Of a stretch of 64,000 nucleotides of DNA, positions 28,692 through 36,163 are shown in pieces. Under the pieces are notes generated by a model. It was not told the origin of the DNA, did no database searches, and was given only the letters and a program-made list of their open reading frames with translations. Each line of letters opens with the position of its first letter. Position 1 is the stretch's first letter. The stretch is taken from assembly GCF_022557175.1 (NCBI RefSeq), contig NZ_CP092915.1:6014001-6078000 (forward strand), written 5' to 3'. Source of the DNA: Mycolicibacterium sp. YH-1. Lineage in GTDB: Bacteria > Actinomycetota > Actinomycetes > Mycobacteriales > Mycobacteriaceae. Position numbers and translations under genes: made by a program.

Positions 28692-29047
28692 CGCAGCAGG
28701 CCGCGCCGCCGATACACCGAGGCGGCCTCACGCACGAATTCCGCGCAGGTGTCCGCCTTTTGGTCGGCAAGCCGCTGCGCCAGCTCCTCCAGTTCGGCGA
28801 ACGTGGAGCGTCCCGGTCGCAGCGCCTCATACGCCGCGAGCATGTCCTCGGAACTCAGTGCGGTCATCTCGGCCGCACGGCGGAGGTTCATCGCCAACTG
28901 AAGCGAGCCGCTGCGCTGCGCGGTGTCCGCCTGAGCCAGCAGCGTCTCCCGGCTGATCCGGATGTCGTCCAGAGTCAGATCGCCGGAGCGGGCTGCCTCG
29001 ACGGTCACCTCGCTGATGCTGCGACCCGAGTGTGAGGTGATGGTCAT
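28688..29047 (-). CDS. Diol/glycerol dehydratase small subunit (PduE-like)
   Basis: A 119-residue protein matching the gamma subunit of B12-dependent diol dehydratases: ISEVTVEAARSGDLTLDDIR, ISRETLLAQADTAQRSGS, NLRRAAEMTALSSEDMLAAY and LRPGRSTFAELEELAQRL are conserved blocks. It completes the dehydratase with the fused large/medium subunit upstream; both ends overlap neighbours by ATGA. It lacks the long N-terminal extension that targets PduE proteins to microcompartments, consistent with the absence of shell genes here. Confidence 0.9.
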   Translation of the reverse strand: MTITSHSGRSISEVTVEAARSGDLTLDDIRISRETLLAQADTAQRSGSLQLAMNLRRAAEMTALSSEDMLAAYEALRPGRSTFAELEELAQRLADQKADTCAEFVREAASVYRRRGLLR

Positions 29048-31326
29048 CGCGTGTACTCCATTTCGACGTGCGTGCTGCCCTCATCGCCTGTGCGGGGTGC
29101 GAACTGCCCCCGTTCGATGGCAACCATGGAAACGACCTGGGTGTGGTATCGAGCGGTGATCGCCTCCTCGGTGTAGGCGTTGCGCATCGGGGCGGGTGTC
29201 GTGCCCTTGGCGTGCCTGCCGGCATTGATGCCGATCAACCGATACATCTCCGGGGTGATCAGCGGCGCGATGCTGAGCAGTTCGAGATTCGCCAACGGAG
29301 TCAGGTCGCGACGGTGAATGATCGTGGTGCCCTTGGCCTGTAGTCCGACCGAGATTCCGGACCCGGACAGTTGGGCCGCGGACTTCCCGATCGCGCCGAG
29401 GTCGATGCTGTCGGTGATGCGAACCAGCCGCGCCACGCAGTGTTCCTCCTCGAGGCCTGCGAGAATCTGGTCGAGCACGTCGTAGATGGTCAGACCCGAG
29501 AGGGCACGAAACAGCTTGGTGCCGAACGCGGGTGAGACACCGATGACGACCTCCCGCGGATCCTCGCCGACCCCGGCCGGACCAACGTCCACCAGGCGGT
29601 CAGGCCGGGCGAAGGTCGCCTGTTCCCTGACCAGGTCGGCTACCGACCGCGCCTGCCGCACGGCGTCGATCTGGGCCTGACGCTCGGGCGTCGGCCGGTA
29701 CCCCGTGCCCGGCCCGCGGTAGTCATTGGGATCCGTCAACGCCGACAGCACGTTCATCTCCTCGTCGAAGATCGCGGCGGTCTGCAGGTAGTCACCGGCG
29801 ACCCGGGCCGTGGCCATGCCCAGAACCCGATCGGCGATGTCTCCGAAGCCGGTCTCGGCGAGCGCACCGACTACGTCGAGCACCGTGAGACCCGACTGCT
29901 CGATCATCCTGGCCGCACTCAGCACCTTCACACCGTCGGTCTGCGGCAGGTCCTTCGAACCCGCTGCTCCGACAACGGCTTCCACATGTTCGTCATCGAA
30001 GTCCGCGAGACCCAGGTACTCGAAGACCGCACGAGTGGCTTCGGCGGCCTGCCGGCGCATCGACTCCAGAGTGGTCGGATCGACCGACCGCAAGCCACCA
30101 TCGACACCCCAGTCGCGCTGCAGGACGAGGTAGTCGTCAAGGTCGCTGGCGTTGAAGTTCGATGGTCCGAACATGTTGTCGTAGGCCGCAACCGAGCCGA
30201 ATCCGGAGAAGATGAAGTCCGACCCGGACAGCAGCACCGGCAACGTCCTGCTGGTCCGGCGCATCGTGGACTCGGACATCAAACTGTCGTTGCCGCTGCA
30301 GGACTCGAGCCCACGGAGCATGACCATGAGGTTCTCGGCGATCAGCTCTCGGACGCCGCCTGGCACCGACGCCGTGATGCCTGCACCGTCGATACCGCCG
30401 TTCTGCACGCCCTGTGCTCCGATGCCCTTGGCCAGGGCCACACACCGAGACTCCAGGTAGTTCATCGACTTGCGCTCGGCCTGCCCCATGAGCACCTCGG
30501 AGCCCGCCCCGCTGGACAGCCGCATCTTGATCCCGCGGGAGGCGTAGGACGACGTCAGGAACGCCTTCGACCACGGGGTGTCATCACCGTCGGTGAAGAC
30601 CTGCTCGGTGCCGTAGACCGAAACCGTCTCGGCGTAGGAGACCAAACCGCGCACGCCCAGCTCCAGTTCACGGGCCTCCTCGACCGAGCACTGCGTCAGC
30701 GCGCCGGGGGCGGGCACCTGCGAGCCGATCAGCAGTCCCACGGCGACGGCTGGGGCATCGTCGAGAACCGGGACCGTCGCCTCCAGTTCCCGGAAGCCGT
30801 AGACCACGGCCGTGGCCGCGTCGGCCGCGATCAGCAATGGATCATCGAGGCGATTGGTGACATGGGCCTGGTTGGCGGGAGTCCGACGAGAGCGCATCTT
30901 CATCATCGCCATCTGGATCTCGACGGGCTGCAACATCGCGACAACCCGGGCCATCTTGGCCGGGGTGAGGCCCGCACAGACAGCCAGCACATCCTCGCGG
31001 GGCACGCTCGAGTCGACGATCAGCCGAGCCAGATCGACCTCACTCATCGCCATCGACCGGGGAGCCTCGGTGTGGTCGACGGCGTATCGCACGATGAACT
31101 CGTCGATCGTGTCGAAGTCTGCGGCCGCGGTCGAGTCCATCTCCAGCACGGTGCCGTCCTCGGCGACGACCCAGGACGGTTCCGGGTCGTGCGGCGAGAG
31201 ATGCGAGATCATTCCCAGTTCCGGGTCCGCCTCGGCGAAGCCGTCGAGGTTGACGCGCTGCTCGTCCAACACCCGAATGCGTCCCAGCCGGTGGTCCTGT
31301 TCGATCTCAGTGCTGCTCAGATGCAT
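29044..31326 (-). CDS. B12-dependent diol/glycerol dehydratase, fused large and medium subunits
   Basis: A 760-residue fusion. Residues 1 to ~550 are the alpha (PduC-like) TIM barrel: VNLDGFAEADPELGM, SRGIKMRLSSGAGSEVLMG, GIGAQGVQNGGIDGAG and SCSGNDSLMSEST line the active site. From ~560 onward the beta (PduD-like) domain begins (PREVVIGVSPAFGTKLFRAL, HCVARLVRITDSIDLGAIGK). The reaction is adenosylcobalamin-dependent dehydration of 1,2-diols or glycerol to an aldehyde. ATG 31326 is chosen near the conserved start; ATG 31338 or TTG 31386 are alternatives. The neighbouring permease and PucR suggest a dedicated catabolic substrate, unidentified. Confidence 0.9.
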   Translation of the reverse strand: MHLSSTEIEQDHRLGRIRVLDEQRVNLDGFAEADPELGMISHLSPHDPEPSWVVAEDGTVLEMDSTAAADFDTIDEFIVRYAVDHTEAPRSMAMSEVDLARLIVDSSVPREDVLAVCAGLTPAKMARVVAMLQPVEIQMAMMKMRSRRTPANQAHVTNRLDDPLLIAADAATAVVYGFRELEATVPVLDDAPAVAVGLLIGSQVPAPGALTQCSVEEARELELGVRGLVSYAETVSVYGTEQVFTDGDDTPWSKAFLTSSYASRGIKMRLSSGAGSEVLMGQAERKSMNYLESRCVALAKGIGAQGVQNGGIDGAGITASVPGGVRELIAENLMVMLRGLESCSGNDSLMSESTMRRTSRTLPVLLSGSDFIFSGFGSVAAYDNMFGPSNFNASDLDDYLVLQRDWGVDGGLRSVDPTTLESMRRQAAEATRAVFEYLGLADFDDEHVEAVVGAAGSKDLPQTDGVKVLSAARMIEQSGLTVLDVVGALAETGFGDIADRVLGMATARVAGDYLQTAAIFDEEMNVLSALTDPNDYRGPGTGYRPTPERQAQIDAVRQARSVADLVREQATFARPDRLVDVGPAGVGEDPREVVIGVSPAFGTKLFRALSGLTIYDVLDQILAGLEEEHCVARLVRITDSIDLGAIGKSAAQLSGSGISVGLQAKGTTIIHRRDLTPLANLELLSIAPLITPEMYRLIGINAGRHAKGTTPAPMRNAYTEEAITARYHTQVVSMVAIERGQFAPRTGDEGSTHVEMEYTR

Positions 31327-31553
31327 GGCGCCCAGCATCGACTGAACGCCGTGGCGAGACAACGACGCGTGCCGAGGTTCCAACAATGTGTGTGACGGGG
31401 ATGCCAGTCTTCGGCCCCTGTGTGACCTGGCCTACAACAAGGTGTTGGAAAGTGCTGGACCGCTCTGGCAGATTGCGTGTCCTTCTCGCAGACTTGCCCG
31501 GAATTCGATGGAGCCGGCGATATGCGGTTCCGCTGGCAGAGGAGGATCAGCCC
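31327..31553. promoter_or_regulatory. Divergent intergenic region, dehydratase versus permease
   Basis: About 227 bases separate the dehydratase and permease starts. No B12-box (GCCACTG) was found on the minus strand, so no cobalamin riboswitch is called. No exact long inverted repeat was seen. The region presumably holds both promoters and the PucR-family binding site, but the sequence alone does not define them. Confidence 0.3.
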
Positions 31554-32978
31554 ATGTCTGAGGTTGTCGACGCGGACGACACACGCGCCCGCGCACCGTC
31601 TCCGGACGACCGTTCCGGAAAATTGCGGGGAAATCTCGGTGTCCCCGCAATCGTCCTCATGGTCGTGGCCGCTGCGGCACCGCTGTCAACGATCGGCGGA
31701 AACGTGCCGATCGGGATGGTGCTCGGCAATACCACGGGCATCCCCGTCGCGTTCCTGGTCGCGGGTGCCATCTTCCTGCTGTTCGCGGGGAGTTTCGTGG
31801 CGATGTCGAAGTACGTCACGAACACCGGCGCGTTCTACGCATACATCCAGAAGGGACTCGGCCGTGCAGCCGGGACCGGCGCCGCCGTGCTCGCACTTCC
31901 GGCGTACATGTGCACGCTGCTCGGCGTAGCGGCGTACGACGGTGTGATCCTCGCCGGCTTCATCGAGCGATTCGGCGGACCGGCCATCCCCTGGTGGTTG
32001 CTGACGGGAGTGGTGCTCGCGATCGTCGGGTGGCTGGGCTACCGCGACATCGACCTCAGTGCCAAGGTTCTCGGCATCTTCCTGGTCTCCGAGGTGGCCA
32101 TCCTGGTCGTCCTCGACCTGGTCATCGTCCTCCGGGGTGGCGAGCAGGGCATCACTGGCGACTCCTTCACCCCTCAGGGCATCGCCGGTGGGTTCTCGAT
32201 CGCCCTGCTGTACGCACTGTGGGGCTTCGTCGGTGTCGAGGCGACCGCCGTCTTCCGGGACGAGGCCAAGGACCCGGACCGCACCGTCCCCCGCGCCACC
32301 TACTGGGCTGTGGGGATCGTGGCCAGCTTCTACGCCTTCTCGAGCTGGGCCCTCATCGAGGGCAACGGCGGCCCGGACGCCATCCAGGCGGCCAAGGATG
32401 ATCCCGACAACTTCATGGTGAACACCGCCCAGCAGTACCTCGGCATGCTGGGGCGCGATCTCACCACCGGCTTCTGGTTCATCAGCGTGTTCGCCTGCGC
32501 GTTGGCATTCCACAACATCAGTGCCCGCTACGCGTTCGTACTGGGTAAGAGCGGCGTGCTGCCGAAGCGCTTCGGTGATGTCCACGGGCGCCACGGCTCA
32601 CCTGCGAACGCGTCGATTCTGATCAGCGTCTTGTCGTTCGTGATCATGGCTGTGCTCGCCGCGCTTCAGCTGGACCCGGTGCTGCAGATCTTCGGCCCGC
32701 TCGGCGGCCTCGGAATCCTGGCGCTGGCAATCCTGTGGCTGATGACGACGGTCTCGGTCGTGATCTTCTTCACCCGCCGCGGTGGCTCGACGCGCATCGT
32801 GGTGCTGGCATCGATCGCCACACTCGCGCTGGCCGCGGCCCTGGTGCTGGTCGTGTCGAACCTGACCCTGGTCGTGGGTGGCTCCCCCACCCTGGCCTGG
32901 ATATTCGGTGTGATGCCGCTGTTGCTCCTGGGGCTGGGCATGCTGCTGAGCCGACGATCGACTGAGGACCTGGCCTAG
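31554..32978 (+). CDS. APC-superfamily permease next to diol dehydratase
   Basis: A 474-residue transporter with about 12 helices. GNLGVPAIVLMVVAAAAPLS, FVAMSKYVTNTGAFYAYIQKG, ALYALWGFVGVEATAVFRDEA and ISARYAFVLGKSGVLPKRFG are APC-type segments seen in amino acid and amine permeases. ATG 31554 has a strong ribosome site GGAGGATC. Position beside a B12-dependent dehydratase and a PucR regulator suggests import of an amino alcohol, polyol or amine precursor; this is inference. The frame upstream to 31386 is not supported. Confidence 0.87.
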   Translation: MSEVVDADDTRARAPSPDDRSGKLRGNLGVPAIVLMVVAAAAPLSTIGGNVPIGMVLGNTTGIPVAFLVAGAIFLLFAGSFVAMSKYVTNTGAFYAYIQKGLGRAAGTGAAVLALPAYMCTLLGVAAYDGVILAGFIERFGGPAIPWWLLTGVVLAIVGWLGYRDIDLSAKVLGIFLVSEVAILVVLDLVIVLRGGEQGITGDSFTPQGIAGGFSIALLYALWGFVGVEATAVFRDEAKDPDRTVPRATYWAVGIVASFYAFSSWALIEGNGGPDAIQAAKDDPDNFMVNTAQQYLGMLGRDLTTGFWFISVFACALAFHNISARYAFVLGKSGVLPKRFGDVHGRHGSPANASILISVLSFVIMAVLAALQLDPVLQIFGPLGGLGILALAILWLMTTVSVVIFFTRRGGSTRIVVLASIATLALAAALVLVVSNLTLVVGGSPTLAWIFGVMPLLLLGLGMLLSRRSTEDLA

Positions 32979-33004
32979 CCCCGATCGCCTGCGCGCACAC
33001 CACT

Positions 33005-33048
33005 GCGGAGCGCTGATACCGTCGATCAGGCGGAGTCAGCGCTCCGCC
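33005..33048 (+). terminator. Two overlapping hairpins between permease and pucR-like gene (terminator or attenuator)
   Basis: A perfect 12-base inverted repeat, GCGGAGCGCTGA (33005-33016) with TCAGCGCTCCGC (33036-33047), spans a 19-base loop. A second hairpin, GGCGGAG (33029-33035) with CTCCGCC (33042-33048) and a six-base loop, shares its right arm, so the two exclude each other. GCGGTTTCTCTTTAA follows. It may end the permease transcript or be a regulator site. Confidence 0.5.
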
Positions 33049-33110
33049 GCGGTTTCTCTTTAAGGGAGCGACCAAACGGGGCAAAGGGGTTGGGCAGGAG
33101 AAGGTGCGAC

Positions 33111-34178
33111 ATGGCTCGGGACTCGCCGCTGAGTGTGGCGGCGGCCTTGACCGTTCCGCCACTGGACCAGGGCTCGGTCATAGCCGGGCACCGAGGTTTG
33201 ACCCGTGAGGTGCTGTGGGTCGACATCATCCACGCGCCAGCCGAGTCCTTCGTGCGCGCTCACGACCTCGTGTTGACCACCGACGCCGACATTCGGCAAG
33301 CCGATGTACGGGAGTTCCTCGCCTATCTCGTGGCCTCCCCGGCCGCCGGGTTGATAATCAGCCCTCCACCCGAACTCGCTGCCGGCACTGTCCGCGATCT
33401 CCTCAGCTCGCTGGTCGCGCTCGCTGATCGCCATGAGTTCCCGGTGGTGCTCCTGCCATGGGAGATAGCCTTCGCCGATGTTCAGAAGAGCCTGCTACCA
33501 CTGTTGACCCCATCGGTTCCCGGCGCACAGGTGGAGATGGCCATCGGACGCCGCGAAGGTGACGCGGGCGGCCGGAACGCCGGCGGTTGGGAAGAATTCG
33601 CCGACCCCTTCGTCAAGGCGCTCCACGAGTTGGCGCGCGCGGCCGGTGTGACGGTCCGATCGTCTGTGACCGACGACCTCGTGATGTGTCATTTCTCCGC
33701 CGCCCTGTCGGCGTCCACGGTGTCCGGATTGATCGCGTCTGCCCAGCGACTCAGCGGCATTCCGGAGAACCTCGTGAGTTGGGTGCTGCTCCCACCTGCG
33801 CACGGCCAGACCGTCACAGTGCCAGCGTCGGTGCCGTCGTCCACACCCGATGGCCCGGTGGATCCGCGGCAGTTCGCCGAGGTGCTCAGGCAGGATCCAC
33901 GGAGTATGGCGACGATCCTGCAGACCCTGCAGCCGCTCGTCGACTACGACAGGACACGCCGCGGGCAGCTCGTCCACACCTTGGAGATCCTGCTCAATGA
34001 GGCCACGAACATCAGCGCGGCTGCCAGAGCGCTGTACCTGAACCGGCACTCCCTGCTGTACCGGATCAAGCTCATCGAGGAACTCACGGGTCTCTCGCTC
34101 AAGAATCCCGCGGACCGCTTCCATCTGGAGGTGAGCGTTCGCGTCCACCAGATCGATGAGGGGCGCACAGTCTCGTGA
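33111..34178 (+). CDS. PucR-family transcriptional regulator
   Basis: A 355-residue regulator. An N-terminal PucR sensor-like domain (DQGSVIAGHRGLTREVLWVDI, DLVLTTDADI) is followed by a GGDEF-like middle and the PucR C-terminal helix-turn-helix (TNISAAARALYLNRHSLLYR, residues ~305-324). ATG 33111 has GGAGAAGG seven bases upstream and is preferred to TTG 33090. PucR proteins activate purine, amine or polyol catabolism genes. It lies downstream of the permease on the same strand and probably controls the dehydratase/permease module. Confidence 0.88.
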   Translation: MARDSPLSVAAALTVPPLDQGSVIAGHRGLTREVLWVDIIHAPAESFVRAHDLVLTTDADIRQADVREFLAYLVASPAAGLIISPPPELAAGTVRDLLSSLVALADRHEFPVVLLPWEIAFADVQKSLLPLLTPSVPGAQVEMAIGRREGDAGGRNAGGWEEFADPFVKALHELARAAGVTVRSSVTDDLVMCHFSAALSASTVSGLIASAQRLSGIPENLVSWVLLPPAHGQTVTVPASVPSSTPDGPVDPRQFAEVLRQDPRSMATILQTLQPLVDYDRTRRGQLVHTLEILLNEATNISAAARALYLNRHSLLYRIKLIEELTGLSLKNPADRFHLEVSVRVHQIDEGRTVS

Positions 34179-34188
34179 TCGCCGTCTC

Positions 34189-34722
34189 GTGAGCGTGCTG
34201 ACCACCGAAGCGCTGTTCATCGGTGGGCGCTCCGGCACGGGCAAGACCACTGTCGGTTTCGAGATACATGCCCAGTTGAGCGCTGCCGGCGTCACGCACT
34301 CTCTGATAGAGGGCGACTTCCTCGACATGGCCCACCCGTCGCCATTCGAGCACGACCTCGCCGAACGCAACCTCGCAGCGATGTGGGGAAACTACCGAGC
34401 GCTCGGATATCACCGCATGATCTACACCAATACCGTCAGCGTGCTGCCCGACGTGATCGAACGACTGACCACCGCGATGGGCGACAACCCAAGGGTCGTC
34501 GCCGTTCTGCTCACCTGTACCGACGCCACAGCCCGAGAACGTCTGGGCCAGCGCGAGATTGGCTCAACCCTGGATCACCACCTCACATCCAGCGAGAGGG
34601 CGGCTGGCTTGCTGGAGCTCGGCGCTGCAGACTGGGCTCATCGAATCCTCACCGACAATCGCTCGGTCGCCGAAGTCGCCGCAGACGTCATCGACATCAC
34701 GGGCTGGCGGGTCAGCCCCTAG
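34189..34722 (+). CDS. P-loop NTPase / small-molecule kinase-like protein
   Basis: About 177 residues. Walker A GGRSGTGKTTVG lies near the N-terminus, followed by LIEGDFLDMAHP (acceptor-site region as in shikimate- and adenylylsulfate-kinase-like proteins) and TDATARERLGQREIGS, an Arg-rich lid. The phosphate acceptor is unknown. Starts ATG 34156, GTG 34189 and GTG 34195 are possible; 34189 follows the pucR-like stop by ten bases and avoids overlap. It overlaps the end of the convergent M28-like lipoprotein gene by 11 bases. It could phosphorylate an intermediate of the dehydratase pathway, but nothing proves this. Confidence 0.72.
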   Translation: MSVLTTEALFIGGRSGTGKTTVGFEIHAQLSAAGVTHSLIEGDFLDMAHPSPFEHDLAERNLAAMWGNYRALGYHRMIYTNTVSVLPDVIERLTTAMGDNPRVVAVLLTCTDATARERLGQREIGSTLDHHLTSSERAAGLLELGAADWAHRILTDNRSVAEVAADVIDITGWRVSP

Positions 34723-36163
34723 CCGGTACGCCGTTCACACCGTCGGTCGACTTCGCGTAGGTGCCGATGACATAGGCCACCGCCGGGCCGGTGACGCCCA
34801 GCGCCTCGCGGTTGATGTTGGCGATGGTGTCGTGCGGTGTGCGGTACGCGGGATCGAACGGCTTGCCCGCCTGTCCTCCCCACAGTCGCGCCTGCACTTC
34901 GGTCTTGCGCCCGGGGACCCAGGTGGTGAGCCCGCCGATCGGCACCCCGGCGGTGAGGAACGGGCTGTAGTCACCGGTCAGGCCAAGTGGCGAGTCGGCG
35001 GGGCGGATACCCGCGAGGTTCAGGTAGCCCGCCAGCGTGCGCTCGATACCCGCGGAACCCTTCGGGACGGACGCCGCGGGTACGTCGGGATTCGCCAGCC
35101 CCGACTGGTCGCCGTCGTAGGTGAAGTAGCCGGCGTTGCGCGAGCCAAGCATGTCGAAGTCCAGGTACAGCGCGACATCAGACAGGCCCTCGCGCCCGAG
35201 GCTCTCGACGTAGTTGCGCGATCCCTCTCCGCCCACCTCCCCCGCGCCGAAGAACGCGAACCGCACGGCGTTGGTGACCTGCGGTGAACCCCCAAGCGCG
35301 ACAGCGGTCGCCAGCACGGCGGCCACACCCGAACCGTTGTCGTTGAGGCCGGGGCTGCGCACCGGCGAGTCCAGGTGCGCACCCGCCACGACGACGTTGT
35401 GCTGATCACCGGTCTTGGTCTGCGCCACGATGTTTCGCGACGTGACGGTGCCCGCGCGCGCATCGAGAACGAGGCGTACCGGCGCGCTGGTCCGGCGCAG
35501 CTGCGCATCGACATCGCGGCCGATCACCGCGACCGGCGCTTTGAGCTGCTGGTAGTAGCCGGGGGTGAACAGCCCCTGGGTCCCGGAGTCGCTGACGACG
35601 AGAAGTCCCACCGCACCCTCCGCCGTTGCGGCGGACTGCTTCTCGACGACCGAGCAACCCTGGTCGTCGACGACGGCGATCGCGCCGCGCACGTTCGCAT
35701 CGCCGTAGTCGGCGGCGGTGCAGCCCGCGGGCTTGCGCGGGCGCAGGGTGGGCGCACTCAGGCCACCCTTGGGCGTGTTGACGAGCAGTGACGCCTGATC
35801 CACGGGCTGGCTGCGGCCCGCGACGGTCAACATGGGCTTGCCCGGTTCGGCGACGACGAGACGGTCGAACTCCGGGGTCGTCACATCGAATCCGTTGTCG
35901 CGCAATATGCCCGCGACGTACTCGACGCTGGCGTCATAGCCCGCGGTGCCGTCGGCGCGGGTGTCGCCATTGGCCTCGGCGACGTCAGCCAGACGCTGTA
36001 GGTGACCGAACATGTCGTCGACGGTGACCTGCTCGGCCAGGTCGGTGGGGTCGGTGGCCGCCTCGGGTGCTGAGGATCCGCACGCCGCGAGCACAGCCAC
36101 CACGGTCAGCGCCACGAGTGTCAGCAGCGCGACGGCACGCCCGCCCGCGGCGGCACGCGTCAC
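34712..36163 (-). CDS. M28-peptidase-like lipoprotein, LpqL paralogue with altered active site
   Basis: A 483-residue exported lipoprotein: signal peptide with lipobox LAAC (Cys28), PA-domain insertion, and an M28 zinc aminopeptidase fold. AGAHLDS, LNDNGSG and LDFDMLGS keep three metal ligands. Where LpqL has FWGAEEMG this protein has FFGAGEVG, so the general-base Glu is Gly308. Where LpqL has YHKPGDT it has YRTPHDT, so the metal-ligand His is Arg441 with a His three residues later. It is probably inactive or mechanistically altered. The GTG start overlaps the lpqL stop (GTGA), and the gene looks like a tandem duplicate of lpqL. Confidence 0.85.
   Translation of the reverse strand: MTRAAAGGRAVALLTLVALTVVAVLAACGSSAPEAATDPTDLAEQVTVDDMFGHLQRLADVAEANGDTRADGTAGYDASVEYVAGILRDNGFDVTTPEFDRLVVAEPGKPMLTVAGRSQPVDQASLLVNTPKGGLSAPTLRPRKPAGCTAADYGDANVRGAIAVVDDQGCSVVEKQSAATAEGAVGLLVVSDSGTQGLFTPGYYQQLKAPVAVIGRDVDAQLRRTSAPVRLVLDARAGTVTSRNIVAQTKTGDQHNVVVAGAHLDSPVRSPGLNDNGSGVAAVLATAVALGGSPQVTNAVRFAFFGAGEVGGEGSRNYVESLGREGLSDVALYLDFDMLGSRNAGYFTYDGDQSGLANPDVPAASVPKGSAGIERTLAGYLNLAGIRPADSPLGLTGDYSPFLTAGVPIGGLTTWVPGRKTEVQARLWGGQAGKPFDPAYRTPHDTIANINREALGVTGPAVAYVIGTYAKSTDGVNGVPARG

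Noticed and set aside
29986..31395. Long plus-strand open frame (469 codons) opposite the dehydratase
   Set aside because: Arg/His/Gly-rich translation without domains, entirely antisense to a well-recognised gene; typical G+C-driven shadow.
31327..31553. Possible cobalamin riboswitch upstream of the B12-dependent dehydratase
   Set aside because: No GCCACTG B12 box or recognisable aptamer core was found on the relevant strand.
27111..34722. Bacterial microcompartment locus around the diol dehydratase
   Set aside because: No shell (BMC-domain) genes, no encapsulation-type N-terminal extension on the small subunit, and no aldehyde or alcohol dehydrogenase nearby.
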